Assembly: GCA_913042885.1 (NCBI GenBank)
Contig: CAJWLW010000086.1
Coordinates: 1-15,675 of the forward strand
Length of the DNA stretch: 15,675 nt
Reading direction: 5' to 3'
DNA from: an uncultured Lentisphaeria bacterium
GTDB taxonomy: Bacteria > Verrucomicrobiota > Lentisphaeria > JABSQK01 > CAJWLW01
Shown here: in pieces, positions 1 through 7,657 of the stretch
Layout: every line of letters starts with the position of its first letter
Numbering within the stretch: the stretch's first letter is position 1
Position numbers and translations under genes: made by a program
The notes under the pieces: generated by a model
What the model was told of the DNA's origin: nothing
The model's database searches: none
Seen by the model: only the letters and a program-made list of their open reading frames with translations

Positions 1-160
1 ATCCGGCATGGCGATAGAGTTTCACCAGGGACGGCCTCAGGTACTCGGTGGCAATACCGCCGATAAGCAGGTCGCCACGCTTGAGTCGACGCTTGAATGC
101 ACGGCCGAGCGCCGTAGGATCGTGTTCGACAGGTTTCGAGGATTTTCGTGCTGTAGCCAT
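1..160 (-). CDS. HpcH/HpaI aldolase-like protein, N-terminal fragment (runs off left edge)
   Basis: Only the first 53 codons are present; the gene continues beyond the left edge. The ATG is at 160 on the minus strand, with GGAG seven bases upstream (revcomp of 168-171), which supports this start. The peptide begins MATARKSSKPVEHDP and then has FKRRLKRGDLLIGGIAT followed by a helix ending RHAG. This resembles the N-terminus of HpcH/HpaI (2-keto-3-deoxy-aldonate type) aldolases, where a short helix precedes a 'L..G..liG' strand and then a helix ending '..aGfD'. The family cleaves 2-keto-3-deoxy acids to pyruvate plus an aldehyde in the cytoplasm, using a divalent metal. The catalytic Arg, His and metal ligands lie outside the window, so the call rests on the first strand and helix only. 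It starts 30 bases after the stop of the PhyH-family gene and is probably co-transcribed with it. Confidence 0.55.
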   Translation of the reverse strand, partial: MATARKSSKPVEHDPTALGRAFKRRLKRGDLLIGGIATEYLRPSLVKLYRHAG

Positions 161-190
161 TGTGGGGCTCCGTAGTGGTAGCGTTTGGTA

Positions 191-1114
191 TCAGGATTTC
201 GGCGAACGTTCTTCGATCGGAATCGATCGGTGGGCCTGGTAGCCTGCAGATGCTTCCAGGGCTTCGACCCAACGGCGATTCCACTCGTCGAACTCATAGT
301 ATACACTGTCCGGATCAGCAGCGCTGCGAACGACGAAGTCCGGATGAAACGGCCGGCCGGTTGGCACGCCCGTGGGCTGGTATCGCAGGTCCATGCTCCA
401 GCGCACAAAGTCGGTGCGATTGGTGATGCCGGCATGCGGCGTACACTTGTCCATGAACACAATGCTGCCCTTCGGACAGACTGCAACCAGCGGCTCAATG
501 TCCGGCATCAGGTCAGGACGAATACGGGTGCCGTCATCAACGATATGCTCGAGGTAGCCGCTGCGAAACACGTCGGGCAGGACATGCATACAGCCGTTCT
601 CGACGGTCACATCGACCAGCGGCAGCCAGCAGGTCACGATATTGCTGTGGTCGGCTTCTTCCCAGGTGACGGAGACGTCCTGATGCCAGGGCACATTCTG
701 CTCATAGCTGATCACCTCGCCGGTCAGACGCACCGGCATCTTGGCACGTAGATGCTGGATAGGATTACAGGTGATCTCGGGACCGACGAGACACTCGACG
801 GCATCGAGAAGATTGTCGTTGTACATGAAGCTGAGGATGTCCGGATCGCGCATTTCCATAAGATCCATGCCGCGGGGAAACTCTTCGTCCTGAGCATAGA
901 GACTGGCGATACGGGTGCCGAACCCTTCTCCGGCATGCGCATCCGTGATTCGTCCCTCAGACAGCCAGGCATTGGCCCGATCATCGATCCAGCTTTCAAT
1001 CGCAGCGATCACCGGCGCCAGGTCGGCATCAGTGAGAATGTCCGGGACGATGACAACACCGTGCGCCTGGAATTGGTCTATTTGTTCGGCAGTAAGTTTC
1101 ACAGGAATCTCCAT
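191..1114 (-). CDS. Phytanoyl-CoA dioxygenase (PhyH) family Fe(II)/2-oxoglutarate oxygenase
   Basis: This 307-residue protein is a cytosolic non-haem iron oxygenase of the PhyH family. Members couple oxidation of a substrate to decarboxylation of 2-oxoglutarate. The N-terminus has the usual 'LTAEQIDQFQAHGVVIVPD' type opening (residues 7-25). The iron-binding facial triad is visible: H144 and D146 in the WHQD motif, and distal H227 in CTPHAG. R238, eleven residues after H227, fits the 2-oxoglutarate carboxylate-binding Arg, the same spacing as in human PHYH. The ENGCMHVLP segment (172-180) is the family core strand. There is no signal peptide. Length is normal for the family, and the enzyme should be active. 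The start at 1114 has only a weak GGTGA directly upstream. The gene diverges from a second PhyH-family gene and is followed 30 bases later by an aldolase-like gene. Substrates in this family vary widely and cannot be predicted, so phytanoyl-CoA is not implied. Confidence 0.92.
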   Translation of the reverse strand: MEIPVKLTAEQIDQFQAHGVVIVPDILTDADLAPVIAAIESWIDDRANAWLSEGRITDAHAGEGFGTRIASLYAQDEEFPRGMDLMEMRDPDILSFMYNDNLLDAVECLVGPEITCNPIQHLRAKMPVRLTGEVISYEQNVPWHQDVSVTWEEADHSNIVTCWLPLVDVTVENGCMHVLPDVFRSGYLEHIVDDGTRIRPDLMPDIEPLVAVCPKGSIVFMDKCTPHAGITNRTDFVRWSMDLRYQPTGVPTGRPFHPDFVVRSAADPDSVYYEFDEWNRRWVEALEASAGYQAHRSIPIEERSPKS

Positions 1115-1437
1115 TCACCGGTCAACTACCGCAAATTAGCCGTCTATGCAGCCGGGGCAAATCCAACAAAACCGAAGGTTTCAAGTTTCAGCAATTGACC
1201 GGCGTGCCGGCCTGGGCAGGAAAAGACTCACGCTTGGAACCCCAGGACAACCGATTAAGTCGAGATGAAGAGTTTGTTTCACAAGAGGCTATAGTGCCGG
1301 CGACATATGAGTAACATTCACTTTGGGGAAGGTCATATGCTGCGAATCGGGTCTATCGGGATTGTCGGCGTGGGTAGTCCGGGCGAGTACCTATCGGCCG
1401 GACAATTCAGTCGGGCTATTCATTCCCGAAGGTTAAA
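1115..1437. promoter_or_regulatory. Divergent intergenic region between two PhyH-family genes
   Basis: This 323-base stretch separates two genes transcribed away from each other, so it must contain their promoters unless a promoter lies inside a gene. I see a -10-like TATAGT at 1290-1295 on the plus strand without a good -35 at proper spacing. Two CATATG palindromes lie exactly 30 bases apart (1304-1309 and 1334-1339). A small inverted repeat, AAACC-GAA-GGTTT, is at 1169-1181. The open frame that covers its left part on the plus strand mostly overlaps the minus-strand dioxygenase and shows no family features, so I regard it as a shadow. None of the sites is proven; the regulatory role follows mainly from gene orientation. 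Confidence 0.4.
1428..1432 (+). promoter_or_regulatory. Ribosome binding site GAAGG for the plus-strand PhyH-family gene
   Basis: GAAGG lies five bases (TTAAA) before the ATG at 1438 and supports that start. It is one of the few reasonable Shine-Dalgarno sequences in the window. Confidence 0.55.
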
Positions 1438-2277
1438 ATGACAACAGAACTCAGCGACAAACAGATACAGTCATACGACCGGAACGGTTTTCTTGTGTTC
1501 GAAAACTTCCTCGACAGTTCCGAGCTGGCGCACTGGCGCAATACACTCGACCAGGCCGTAGCGGAGCGTTTGCGCACGCAAGCCGAGGCGCCTGCCGACG
1601 CGGAGATGGATTATTACAAGAAGGTCTTCGTACAATGCGTCAATTTGTGGAAGACCAGCGATGCCATTCGCACCCTCATACTCGACCCGCGCATCGGTAA
1701 ACTCGCGGCGACACTGGCGGGCACTGCCGCGATCCGTATGTACCACGACCACGCACTGATCAAACCGCCCTGGGGTAATCCGACGAATTGGCATATCGAC
1801 AACCCGGAGGATCCATTTCACTCCCGGCAGCAGATCATGGTATGGGTCGCGCTCGATGAGGCGACCATGCAGAACGGCTGCCTTTGTTTCCTGCCAGGCG
1901 CCCACAAACTGGGTGATTTCGACGTAAAAAACAACTTCCATAGTGGCGATGTTGGCGGACTGTTCCGTGATCGCCCCGAGTTGTATAAAATAGAACCAAG
2001 CATGGCGCCGATGAGCGCCGGGGACTGTGTGTTTATCAGCGGTATGGTGCCGCATGCAGCCGGCGCCAACATGACCCCTCGGCCGCGACGGGCCATGGCC
2101 TGTTTGCTGATGCCCGAAGAGGCACGGTACAACGGCAATCCATCGTCATTGCCCAGGGAATATGCCGATACGCTCGCAGTGGGCGATCCGCTGGTTGACG
2201 ACCGCTACGTGCCACAGCTGTGGCCGGTTGCGGAATTGTACGGCAACGCCTGCCCTCCTGCGCAGCATCTGCATTGA
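1438..2277 (+). CDS. Phytanoyl-CoA dioxygenase (PhyH) family oxygenase, second paralogue
   Basis: This 279-residue protein is a second Fe(II)/2-oxoglutarate oxygenase of the PhyH family. It opens with 'LSDKQIQSYDRNGFLVFENFL' type sequence (residues 5-25), the standard family N-terminus. The metal ligands are H119 and D121 in WHIDNP and distal H206 in VPHAAGAN. R217 or R218 (PRPRRAM) fits the 2-oxoglutarate-binding Arg; R217 has the usual +11 spacing from the His. NGCLCFLPGAHK (146-157) is the family core. No signal peptide is present. It differs clearly from the divergently transcribed paralogue outside the motifs, so the two are not a recent duplication and probably act on different compounds. 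It precedes a GH29 fucosidase by 75 bases on the same strand, which suggests co-transcription and a substrate that is a sugar or glycoside. Closely related family members are often annotated only by family name, so the exact reaction is unknown. Confidence 0.92.
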   Translation: MTTELSDKQIQSYDRNGFLVFENFLDSSELAHWRNTLDQAVAERLRTQAEAPADAEMDYYKKVFVQCVNLWKTSDAIRTLILDPRIGKLAATLAGTAAIRMYHDHALIKPPWGNPTNWHIDNPEDPFHSRQQIMVWVALDEATMQNGCLCFLPGAHKLGDFDVKNNFHSGDVGGLFRDRPELYKIEPSMAPMSAGDCVFISGMVPHAAGANMTPRPRRAMACLLMPEEARYNGNPSSLPREYADTLAVGDPLVDDRYVPQLWPVAELYGNACPPAQHLH

Positions 2278-2352
2278 GGACAATGGGCCTCGGCGTCCTT
2301 TGATAAACATTCGAACAAACACAGAGAACTGTTTTACACAACACGGAACAAC

Positions 2353-3621
2353 ATGAAGACCGACACTAGCTGGTTCGTTGATGCCCGGTACGGGATGTTC
2401 ATCCATTACGGCCTCTACAGCCTGCTCGAACGCGGCGAGTGGGTGATGAATCGTGAACGCCTGTCGCCCGAGCGCATGCGCGACCTGGCCGCACAATTCA
2501 CCGCGGAAAAATTCGACGCGGAACGAATCTGCGACCTGGCGGTCGCCGGCGGCATGCGTTACGTCAACCTGACGACCATGCACCACGACGGCTTCTGCCT
2601 GTACGATACCGAGCTTACCGACTTCAACAGCGTCAACGCCTGCGGTCGCGACCTGGTCACCGAACTGGTCGACGCGGCGCGCGCGCGTAACCTGCGGCTC
2701 TCGCTATATCACAGCCTCAACAACTGGAGCAGCGAGCCGGATGCCGTGGCGGCGCTGGAGAGCAAAACGGCATACGACGAGTTCATCGGCAACACGTTTG
2801 CCAGAGTTCGCGAATTCGTCACCCGGTTCAACCCGATCGACGTCATGTGGTACGACGGCTGGTGGCCGTTCAATGCCAGGGGCTGGCGCGCCGAAGAGAT
2901 GAACGCCATGGTGCGCGAGATTCAGCCACACATCCTGTTCAACTGCCGCAATGGCCTCGATGGCGACTTCGCCACACCCGAAGGTCACATGTCGGCCCCG
3001 CAACCGTGGCGCCCCTGGGAAGGCTGCATGACGCTCAATGACCACTGGAGCTATCATCGCGGCGATGACAACTGGAAAACGCCGGTTGCAGTCATCGATC
3101 TTCTCGCAAAGGCGGCTCAAGGCCAGGGCAACCTGATCCTCAATATCGGGCCGCGTGGCGACGGGTCTGTCCCGGAGCAGTCCATTGCCGTCGTGGAAGC
3201 GGTCGGCAACTGGTTGCGCGATCATGGCGAGTGCATTTACGACACCGAGCCGTTCACCTACGCTTTGATGGAACGCGGCGATCACATGGGCGACTGGAGT
3301 TATAACGGTCTGTTCACGCGCAAGGGTCGGGCGTTTTACCAGCTCGTGCGGTACTGGCCCGGTCACGAGCTCGTCATTGCCGGGTTGAATACGGAGATCG
3401 AACGCGTCACCCTGCTCGGCCATGACACCGAGTGCGCTTACACGCAAACCAACGGCGTCGTCACGGTCACCGGGCTGCCGGACACAGCACCCGACCCAAA
3501 CTGCCCGGTCCTGCGTTTCGACTGCGCGGCGGCTCCCGAGATGTATCTGACCGGCGGCATGCGCGTGCCGAACGTCCCGCATCCGCCGTACGATCCGTGC
3601 GAGTCCGACATCCAGCACTAA
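2353..3621 (+). CDS. GH29 alpha-L-fucosidase, cytosolic
   Basis: This 422-residue enzyme belongs to glycoside hydrolase family 29, retaining alpha-L-fucosidases. Family motifs appear in order: ARYGMFIHYGLYSL (11-24), GEWVMNRE (28-35), MRYVNLTTMHHDGFCLYDT (68-86) with the paired H77-H78, TDFNSVN (89-95), GRDLV (98-102), and VMWYDGWW (164-171), in which D168 is the expected catalytic nucleophile. E223 in PWEGCMTLNDHWSY is a candidate acid/base, although this residue varies within the family. NLILNIGPRGDGSVP (260-274) ends the barrel, and residues about 300-395 form the usual C-terminal beta-sandwich. No signal peptide is seen, so it should act in the cytoplasm on imported short oligosaccharides or glycosides, unlike most polymer-degrading fucosidases, which are exported. 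The start has only a weak GGA upstream. It follows a PhyH-family gene. GH29 members can prefer other linkages, so exact specificity is open. Confidence 0.93.
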   Translation: MKTDTSWFVDARYGMFIHYGLYSLLERGEWVMNRERLSPERMRDLAAQFTAEKFDAERICDLAVAGGMRYVNLTTMHHDGFCLYDTELTDFNSVNACGRDLVTELVDAARARNLRLSLYHSLNNWSSEPDAVAALESKTAYDEFIGNTFARVREFVTRFNPIDVMWYDGWWPFNARGWRAEEMNAMVREIQPHILFNCRNGLDGDFATPEGHMSAPQPWRPWEGCMTLNDHWSYHRGDDNWKTPVAVIDLLAKAAQGQGNLILNIGPRGDGSVPEQSIAVVEAVGNWLRDHGECIYDTEPFTYALMERGDHMGDWSYNGLFTRKGRAFYQLVRYWPGHELVIAGLNTEIERVTLLGHDTECAYTQTNGVVTVTGLPDTAPDPNCPVLRFDCAAAPEMYLTGGMRVPNVPHPPYDPCESDIQH

Positions 3622-3745
3622 GGCAGTCCCGGCCAACCATCAGCGCTGCCGTGCCCGTCATGGCGGACACCGGACAAACGAATTTCCGTCTGTAGCAATC
3701 GGCGTAAGACGTGGATCGGCAGCACGCCAATTTGCCAAAGGGCCA

Positions 3746-3768
3746 GCCTGCAAAACACCTCTGCAGGC
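3746..3768. repeat. Perfect 7-bp inverted repeat (hairpin) in the leader of the DUF4175-like gene
   Basis: GCCTGCA (3746-3752) and TGCAGGC (3762-3768) can pair around a nine-base loop. It lies about 60 bases before the proposed ATG at 3828, in the 206-base gap after the fucosidase gene. No run of T follows; the downstream sequence is GC-rich. It is therefore not a standard terminator and could be a leader structure or chance. Confidence 0.35.
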
Positions 3769-3827
3769 GCGCCGCCGCGCCCCTATTGCAGCCTGTTCGG
3801 GCAAGCGGTACGTTAACCAACGGCTTT

Positions 3828-6800
3828 ATGAAAAACGACACGGACAATCGAAGTCATACAGATCATTCGCTCGATCAGATCGCCGAGCTGGTGCAGCGCA
3901 ATCGCAAGTTGTGGAAACAGCTGATAGTGGTCGAGAGCCTCAGCCTGGCTCTGGCTGCCGTGCTCGGCTATTTTCTGCTCGTCGTATTGCTCGACAATCT
4001 GCTGATTCTGCCGGTTGCCGGCCGGTTGATCGCCGCCTGCGGTTTGCTCGTCTGCATCGCTATGCTCGGCATGGGGGTGGCTCGTCGCTGGCGCCGCCTG
4101 CATCTGAGCGAGGACGAGATCGCCCTGGCTATTGAACAGAGCAGTCCGGACGGGGTCCAGAACCGGCTGATCAATGCGCTGCAGATCGGCCGGGACACCG
4201 ACTGCACGGACAACTCATTCGGCAAGCTCGTGGTGCGGGACAATTGGGAAGAGCTGCAGGCGATCAAACTCGCCCACGCCCACGCCATGCGCCCGGCGAT
4301 CATCCGTATCTCTGCAGCGGTGGCTATTCTCCTGATCGGAATCGTCTTCTGGTCGATACGCCCGGGCGGCTTTGCGACCGCAGCAAAGCGCATCCTGATG
4401 CCGTTCGCCGTCATCGATCCACGCTACGAGACGGTACTCGTCGTCAAGCCCGGTGACATCGAGGCGGCGGAGCAACTTACCATCACTATCGGCATTCACG
4501 GCAAGCAACCCGAGCATCTCACCATCCTGCGCAACGTTGCCGGTAAACGCATCGCCGAGAAGCTGCCGCTCGAAGCCGACCAGGCGACTGCGGAATTTAC
4601 TTTCCCCAGCATCCACCGCAGCTTCGACTATGCGGTGCAGGGCGGCGACTACACCAGCCGGTTTTTTCGTGCAACCGTCCCGCAGCCGGGCAAGCTCAAG
4701 GGGCTCCAGGCCGTTTACCATTTCCCGGACTACACGGGACTGCCGGATAAGGCGGTCGACAGCAAAAGCGGCAGCCTCAGCGCCCTGCGCGGTACACGCG
4801 CCGATCTGACCTTCACATTTGATCAGAAAACACCGGCTGCTTCCCTTTACGTCACTGCCGGCAACGACCCGGAAAAACGCCTCACGCTGACCCGCAAATC
4901 CTCGACGGTGTTCACTGGTGAGATCACCTTTGACTCGACCATGACCTGCCACGTCGATACCGAGAGAAAAGGACATCCGCCCACGACGGGCGCGACGCTC
5001 GTGTGGCGAGCGCTACCGGACAAAGCGCCGAAGCTGGAGTTGACCGGACTCGAACGCCAGACGGAGGCGGAGGTGGACGTGGCCCTGCCACTCAGCGTGC
5101 TGGCGACCGACGATTACGGTCTCAAGACGGTTGGGTTGTTCAGGCGCCGCGCAACGCTGTCAGCGGATGCGCTCGAGGGCGAAGACGAATGGAAGCCGTT
5201 GCAGACCTGGGAGCCGCAACAGACGCGGTCGCTGCACGAGGATGTCACACTTTCGATGCTGCGGCTCGGTGCCGCCGAGGGTGATCATTTTCAGATCGCC
5301 CTGCGAGCCGTCGACCACGATCCCGTCAAGGCCGGACAGTGGACCGACGGCAACATCTACAACGTCATGGTTGGCGGCGAAGGCGTCGCACTACAGTTGC
5401 TGTACGAGCAGATCCTGCGTACCGAAGCCGGCATCGCTGCACTGATTCGCCGGCAACAGGACGGGGTCGGTGACGCCACGGAGTGGATGAACAAATTCAA
5501 GCAGAACTCAGGTGTCAGCTGGAGCGATGCCGCGACCCTGGATGCGCTGGCAGCCTCGATGACTGAACAGACCGGAGCAGAGGACGAATTGCGCCTGGCT
5601 GCCGGCCGTCTTGCCCGCAGCATGCCGGAGGCGGCAGGCACCTTGCGGCTCTCCGTGAGCATGCTCGCCGACACCGAGTTTGTGCGGGCCATTCGTATTC
5701 TCGAAACGGTGGCGGAGCGCGAGACACCGCAGGCCATGCAGTCAGTGCTGGGCGATGCGCGGCTGACTCAGGAACGTATCGTCGAGAGCCTCGACGAAAT
5801 CCTCGACCAGTATCGCCGCTTTCGCCAGGGCTGGGAGCTGGCGCACATGGTCCAGTTTCTGAAAATGCTCGCCGACCGAGAGACCAGACTCGCGGTGGAC
5901 TCGGAGCGTCAAGCCACGATTGCTGCTGCGAGCGCTGGTGACGCAGCAGCGATGAAGATGCGGCAGACATCGGGCGCGCGGCGCCAGGCAAAAGTGCTGG
6001 AGCTGATCGATCTGACCAGCATCGCATTCACAGGGCTCGCACGGCACACGCGCGAGAGCGAGGCGATCATTGCCGATGCCTTTGCCGCGACGGCTACTGA
6101 TCTGCAGGCGGAGACGCTGCGGGCGTCCATGCAGCAGGCGAGCCGCGATGCCGGTGCCGGAAACTGGGCGGCGACCGCAGCGACACAGAACCAGGTGGCC
6201 TCGACGCTGAAAGAAATTCATACACGATTACGCAATGCGCAAAAGGAGGCGGCGAAGAAGGCTCTCGACGAGCTCGCCGCTCTGCAGAGCATGGCAGAAA
6301 CCCAGGGCGCTCTCGATGAACTGCTGGCCGGCAGCCTCCAGTCACTCCTCGACAAGGGTGCTGAAGACATCAGCATGGAGGAGATTGTCCGCATGCACGA
6401 GATGGCCGAGGCAAACAGAAAAAAACATGAACTGGATATGAATGACACGACGTTCCCCGACTACGTGGGTGCCGATGCAATGAGAGATTCCGTGGTCATT
6501 GCGAATCCGCCAAAACCGAATTTCGACGTCCTCACATTGGCAAGCGAACCGTCCGGGCAGATGAGTTTTCCAAAATCTTCCGACCTGATCGGCAACAGGA
6601 TGGAGTTGAACCTGCTCGACGGTGATTTCCAGGACCTGGTGGGAGATCTTCTTGAAGAGGACGACGACGTACGCAAGAAATTCGAAACCTACAACCTGAG
6701 CATGCAGGGACAGGGCATCGAGGACGGGGACGTCGGCAAGCAAGGCGGCGACGTCAATTCGGTGTCCGCTACCGCCCCCACCGGCAACATGAAACCGCCG

Positions 6801-7520
6801 ACGCAGAATTATGGCGGTGCCTCGCGCAGCGGGCGCAAGGGTGCCCGGGCACACGGCATGGTCGTTGGCAACGAGTCGGTCAATCGTCGCGGCCGCGACG
6901 AAGCGATGGAAGGCCAGGAGCGGGCGCCGGTGCAGCCGGGGAAACTCCGGGAGACGCTCGGTGCCGACCCGCAGAAGGACGTCTCGACCGGCATCGGTGG
7001 CAAGATAGTCGACTCCGATGACACGTCCTTCAGCCTGAATGATGCCGGCGGGTTTGATGACGAGGCGATGAAGCGCATGGGCAAGCCGCAGGCCAAACAC
7101 AAGATTGTCGAACGCCTCGACGGCAAAATCGATGCCGAGATTGCAAAGCTGATGCAGGATCTCAACAGCAACCTGGAACAGACCATCGAGCGGCTGAAAA
7201 CTTTGCGCAAGGAGCTGCGTAATGTCTACCTGCCGACCCGACATCTCGACGGGCTTCTGGCGGAGCTCACTGCCAACCTCGACGCACTCAAGGAAAGTCC
7301 GGATCCGGAAACGCTCAAGCGGCAGATGCAGTTGCTCGATGAGTTGCGGATCACGCTCCGGGTCTTACGCCGACCAGAGTCGGGGTATGAACCGAGCCTG
7401 CCGCGCTGGCAGGTCGTTCGCGGTCGGGTGCTGGACGAGCCGGCGCGACCGCCGCTGCCCGGCTACGAAGAGGCGGTAAAGGAATACTACGAGTTGCTGA
7501 CTACCGAAGGACGGCACTGA
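3828..7520 (+). CDS. Large DUF4175-like membrane protein with coiled coils
   Basis: This 1230-residue protein is anchored by three predicted N-terminal membrane helices (about 31-55, 60-84 and 157-177), with a charged cytosolic-type segment between the second and third. Two beta-rich, Ig-like stretches follow. One contains VYHFPDYTGLP near 295-305. The other contains LATDDYGLKTVGLF, with DDYGL at 428-432. Both motif types are typical of DUF4175-like proteins of PVC bacteria. Residues about 520-870 are alpha-helical and charged, probably coiled coil. A Gly/Ser/Arg-rich linker lies near 975-1085, and a second coiled coil near 1090-1190 starts with KHKIVERLDGKID. I chose ATG at 3828; an in-frame GTG at 3711 would add 39 low-complexity residues and lacks support. 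Function is unknown. Relatives often lie in MoxR/DUF58/vWA loci, suggesting a scaffold between membrane and periplasm. Placement in DUF4175 is by motif memory, not a search. Confidence 0.7.
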   Translation: MKNDTDNRSHTDHSLDQIAELVQRNRKLWKQLIVVESLSLALAAVLGYFLLVVLLDNLLILPVAGRLIAACGLLVCIAMLGMGVARRWRRLHLSEDEIALAIEQSSPDGVQNRLINALQIGRDTDCTDNSFGKLVVRDNWEELQAIKLAHAHAMRPAIIRISAAVAILLIGIVFWSIRPGGFATAAKRILMPFAVIDPRYETVLVVKPGDIEAAEQLTITIGIHGKQPEHLTILRNVAGKRIAEKLPLEADQATAEFTFPSIHRSFDYAVQGGDYTSRFFRATVPQPGKLKGLQAVYHFPDYTGLPDKAVDSKSGSLSALRGTRADLTFTFDQKTPAASLYVTAGNDPEKRLTLTRKSSTVFTGEITFDSTMTCHVDTERKGHPPTTGATLVWRALPDKAPKLELTGLERQTEAEVDVALPLSVLATDDYGLKTVGLFRRRATLSADALEGEDEWKPLQTWEPQQTRSLHEDVTLSMLRLGAAEGDHFQIALRAVDHDPVKAGQWTDGNIYNVMVGGEGVALQLLYEQILRTEAGIAALIRRQQDGVGDATEWMNKFKQNSGVSWSDAATLDALAASMTEQTGAEDELRLAAGRLARSMPEAAGTLRLSVSMLADTEFVRAIRILETVAERETPQAMQSVLGDARLTQERIVESLDEILDQYRRFRQGWELAHMVQFLKMLADRETRLAVDSERQATIAAASAGDAAAMKMRQTSGARRQAKVLELIDLTSIAFTGLARHTRESEAIIADAFAATATDLQAETLRASMQQASRDAGAGNWAATAATQNQVASTLKEIHTRLRNAQKEAAKKALDELAALQSMAETQGALDELLAGSLQSLLDKGAEDISMEEIVRMHEMAEANRKKHELDMNDTTFPDYVGADAMRDSVVIANPPKPNFDVLTLASEPSGQMSFPKSSDLIGNRMELNLLDGDFQDLVGDLLEEDDDVRKKFETYNLSMQGQGIEDGDVGKQGGDVNSVSATAPTGNMKPPTQNYGGASRSGRKGARAHGMVVGNESVNRRGRDEAMEGQERAPVQPGKLRETLGADPQKDVSTGIGGKIVDSDDTSFSLNDAGGFDDEAMKRMGKPQAKHKIVERLDGKIDAEIAKLMQDLNSNLEQTIERLKTLRKELRNVYLPTRHLDGLLAELTANLDALKESPDPETLKRQMQLLDELRITLRVLRRPESGYEPSLPRWQVVRGRVLDEPARPPLPGYEEAVKEYYELLTTEGRH

Positions 7521-7550
7521 ATGGTGAAGTGGCAAGCGGCCGGGAGCCCC

Positions 7551-7563
7551 CGACAGGCTCAGG
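7551..7563. repeat. Possible copy of a widespread CGACAGGCTCAGG-type interspersed repeat
   Basis: CGACAGGCTCAGG lies 31 bases after the DUF4175-like stop, in the gap before the next gene. I recall near-identical motifs (TTCGACAGGCTCAGG and its complement) as short interspersed repeats between genes of many bacteria. A GAGCC/GGCTC stem with a seven-base loop overlaps it. A single copy in this window cannot prove repeat status. Confidence 0.3.
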
Positions 7564-7657
7564 GCCTGCGACGAGTGGCAATAAACGGAAACCGACCAAT
7601 CCGACCGATTTTCCCCGAAACCTGGATACTGAAAACCTGGCGACACCGACAATATTC

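Noticed and set aside
752..1198. A plus-strand open frame reaching into the divergent gap
   Set aside because: Most of it overlaps the minus-strand PhyH-family gene, and the remainder shows no conserved features.
2704..3636. A 310-codon minus-strand open frame opposite the fucosidase
   Set aside because: The plus strand carries every GH29 motif in order, so the antisense frame is a by-product of GC-rich codons.
3622..3652. GGCAG/CTGCC inverted repeat after the fucosidase as a terminator
   Set aside because: The stem is only five base pairs with a 19-base loop and no T run.
3711..3827. N-terminal extension of the DUF4175-like protein from GTG 3711
   Set aside because: The 39 extra residues look like translated non-coding DNA and include the hairpin at 3746. 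ATG 3828 gives a natural charged N-terminus before the first membrane helix.
6342..7244. A 300-codon minus-strand open frame opposite the DUF4175-like gene
   Set aside because: It lies fully inside a gene with clear membrane and coiled-coil structure, and it has no recognisable domain or ribosome binding site.
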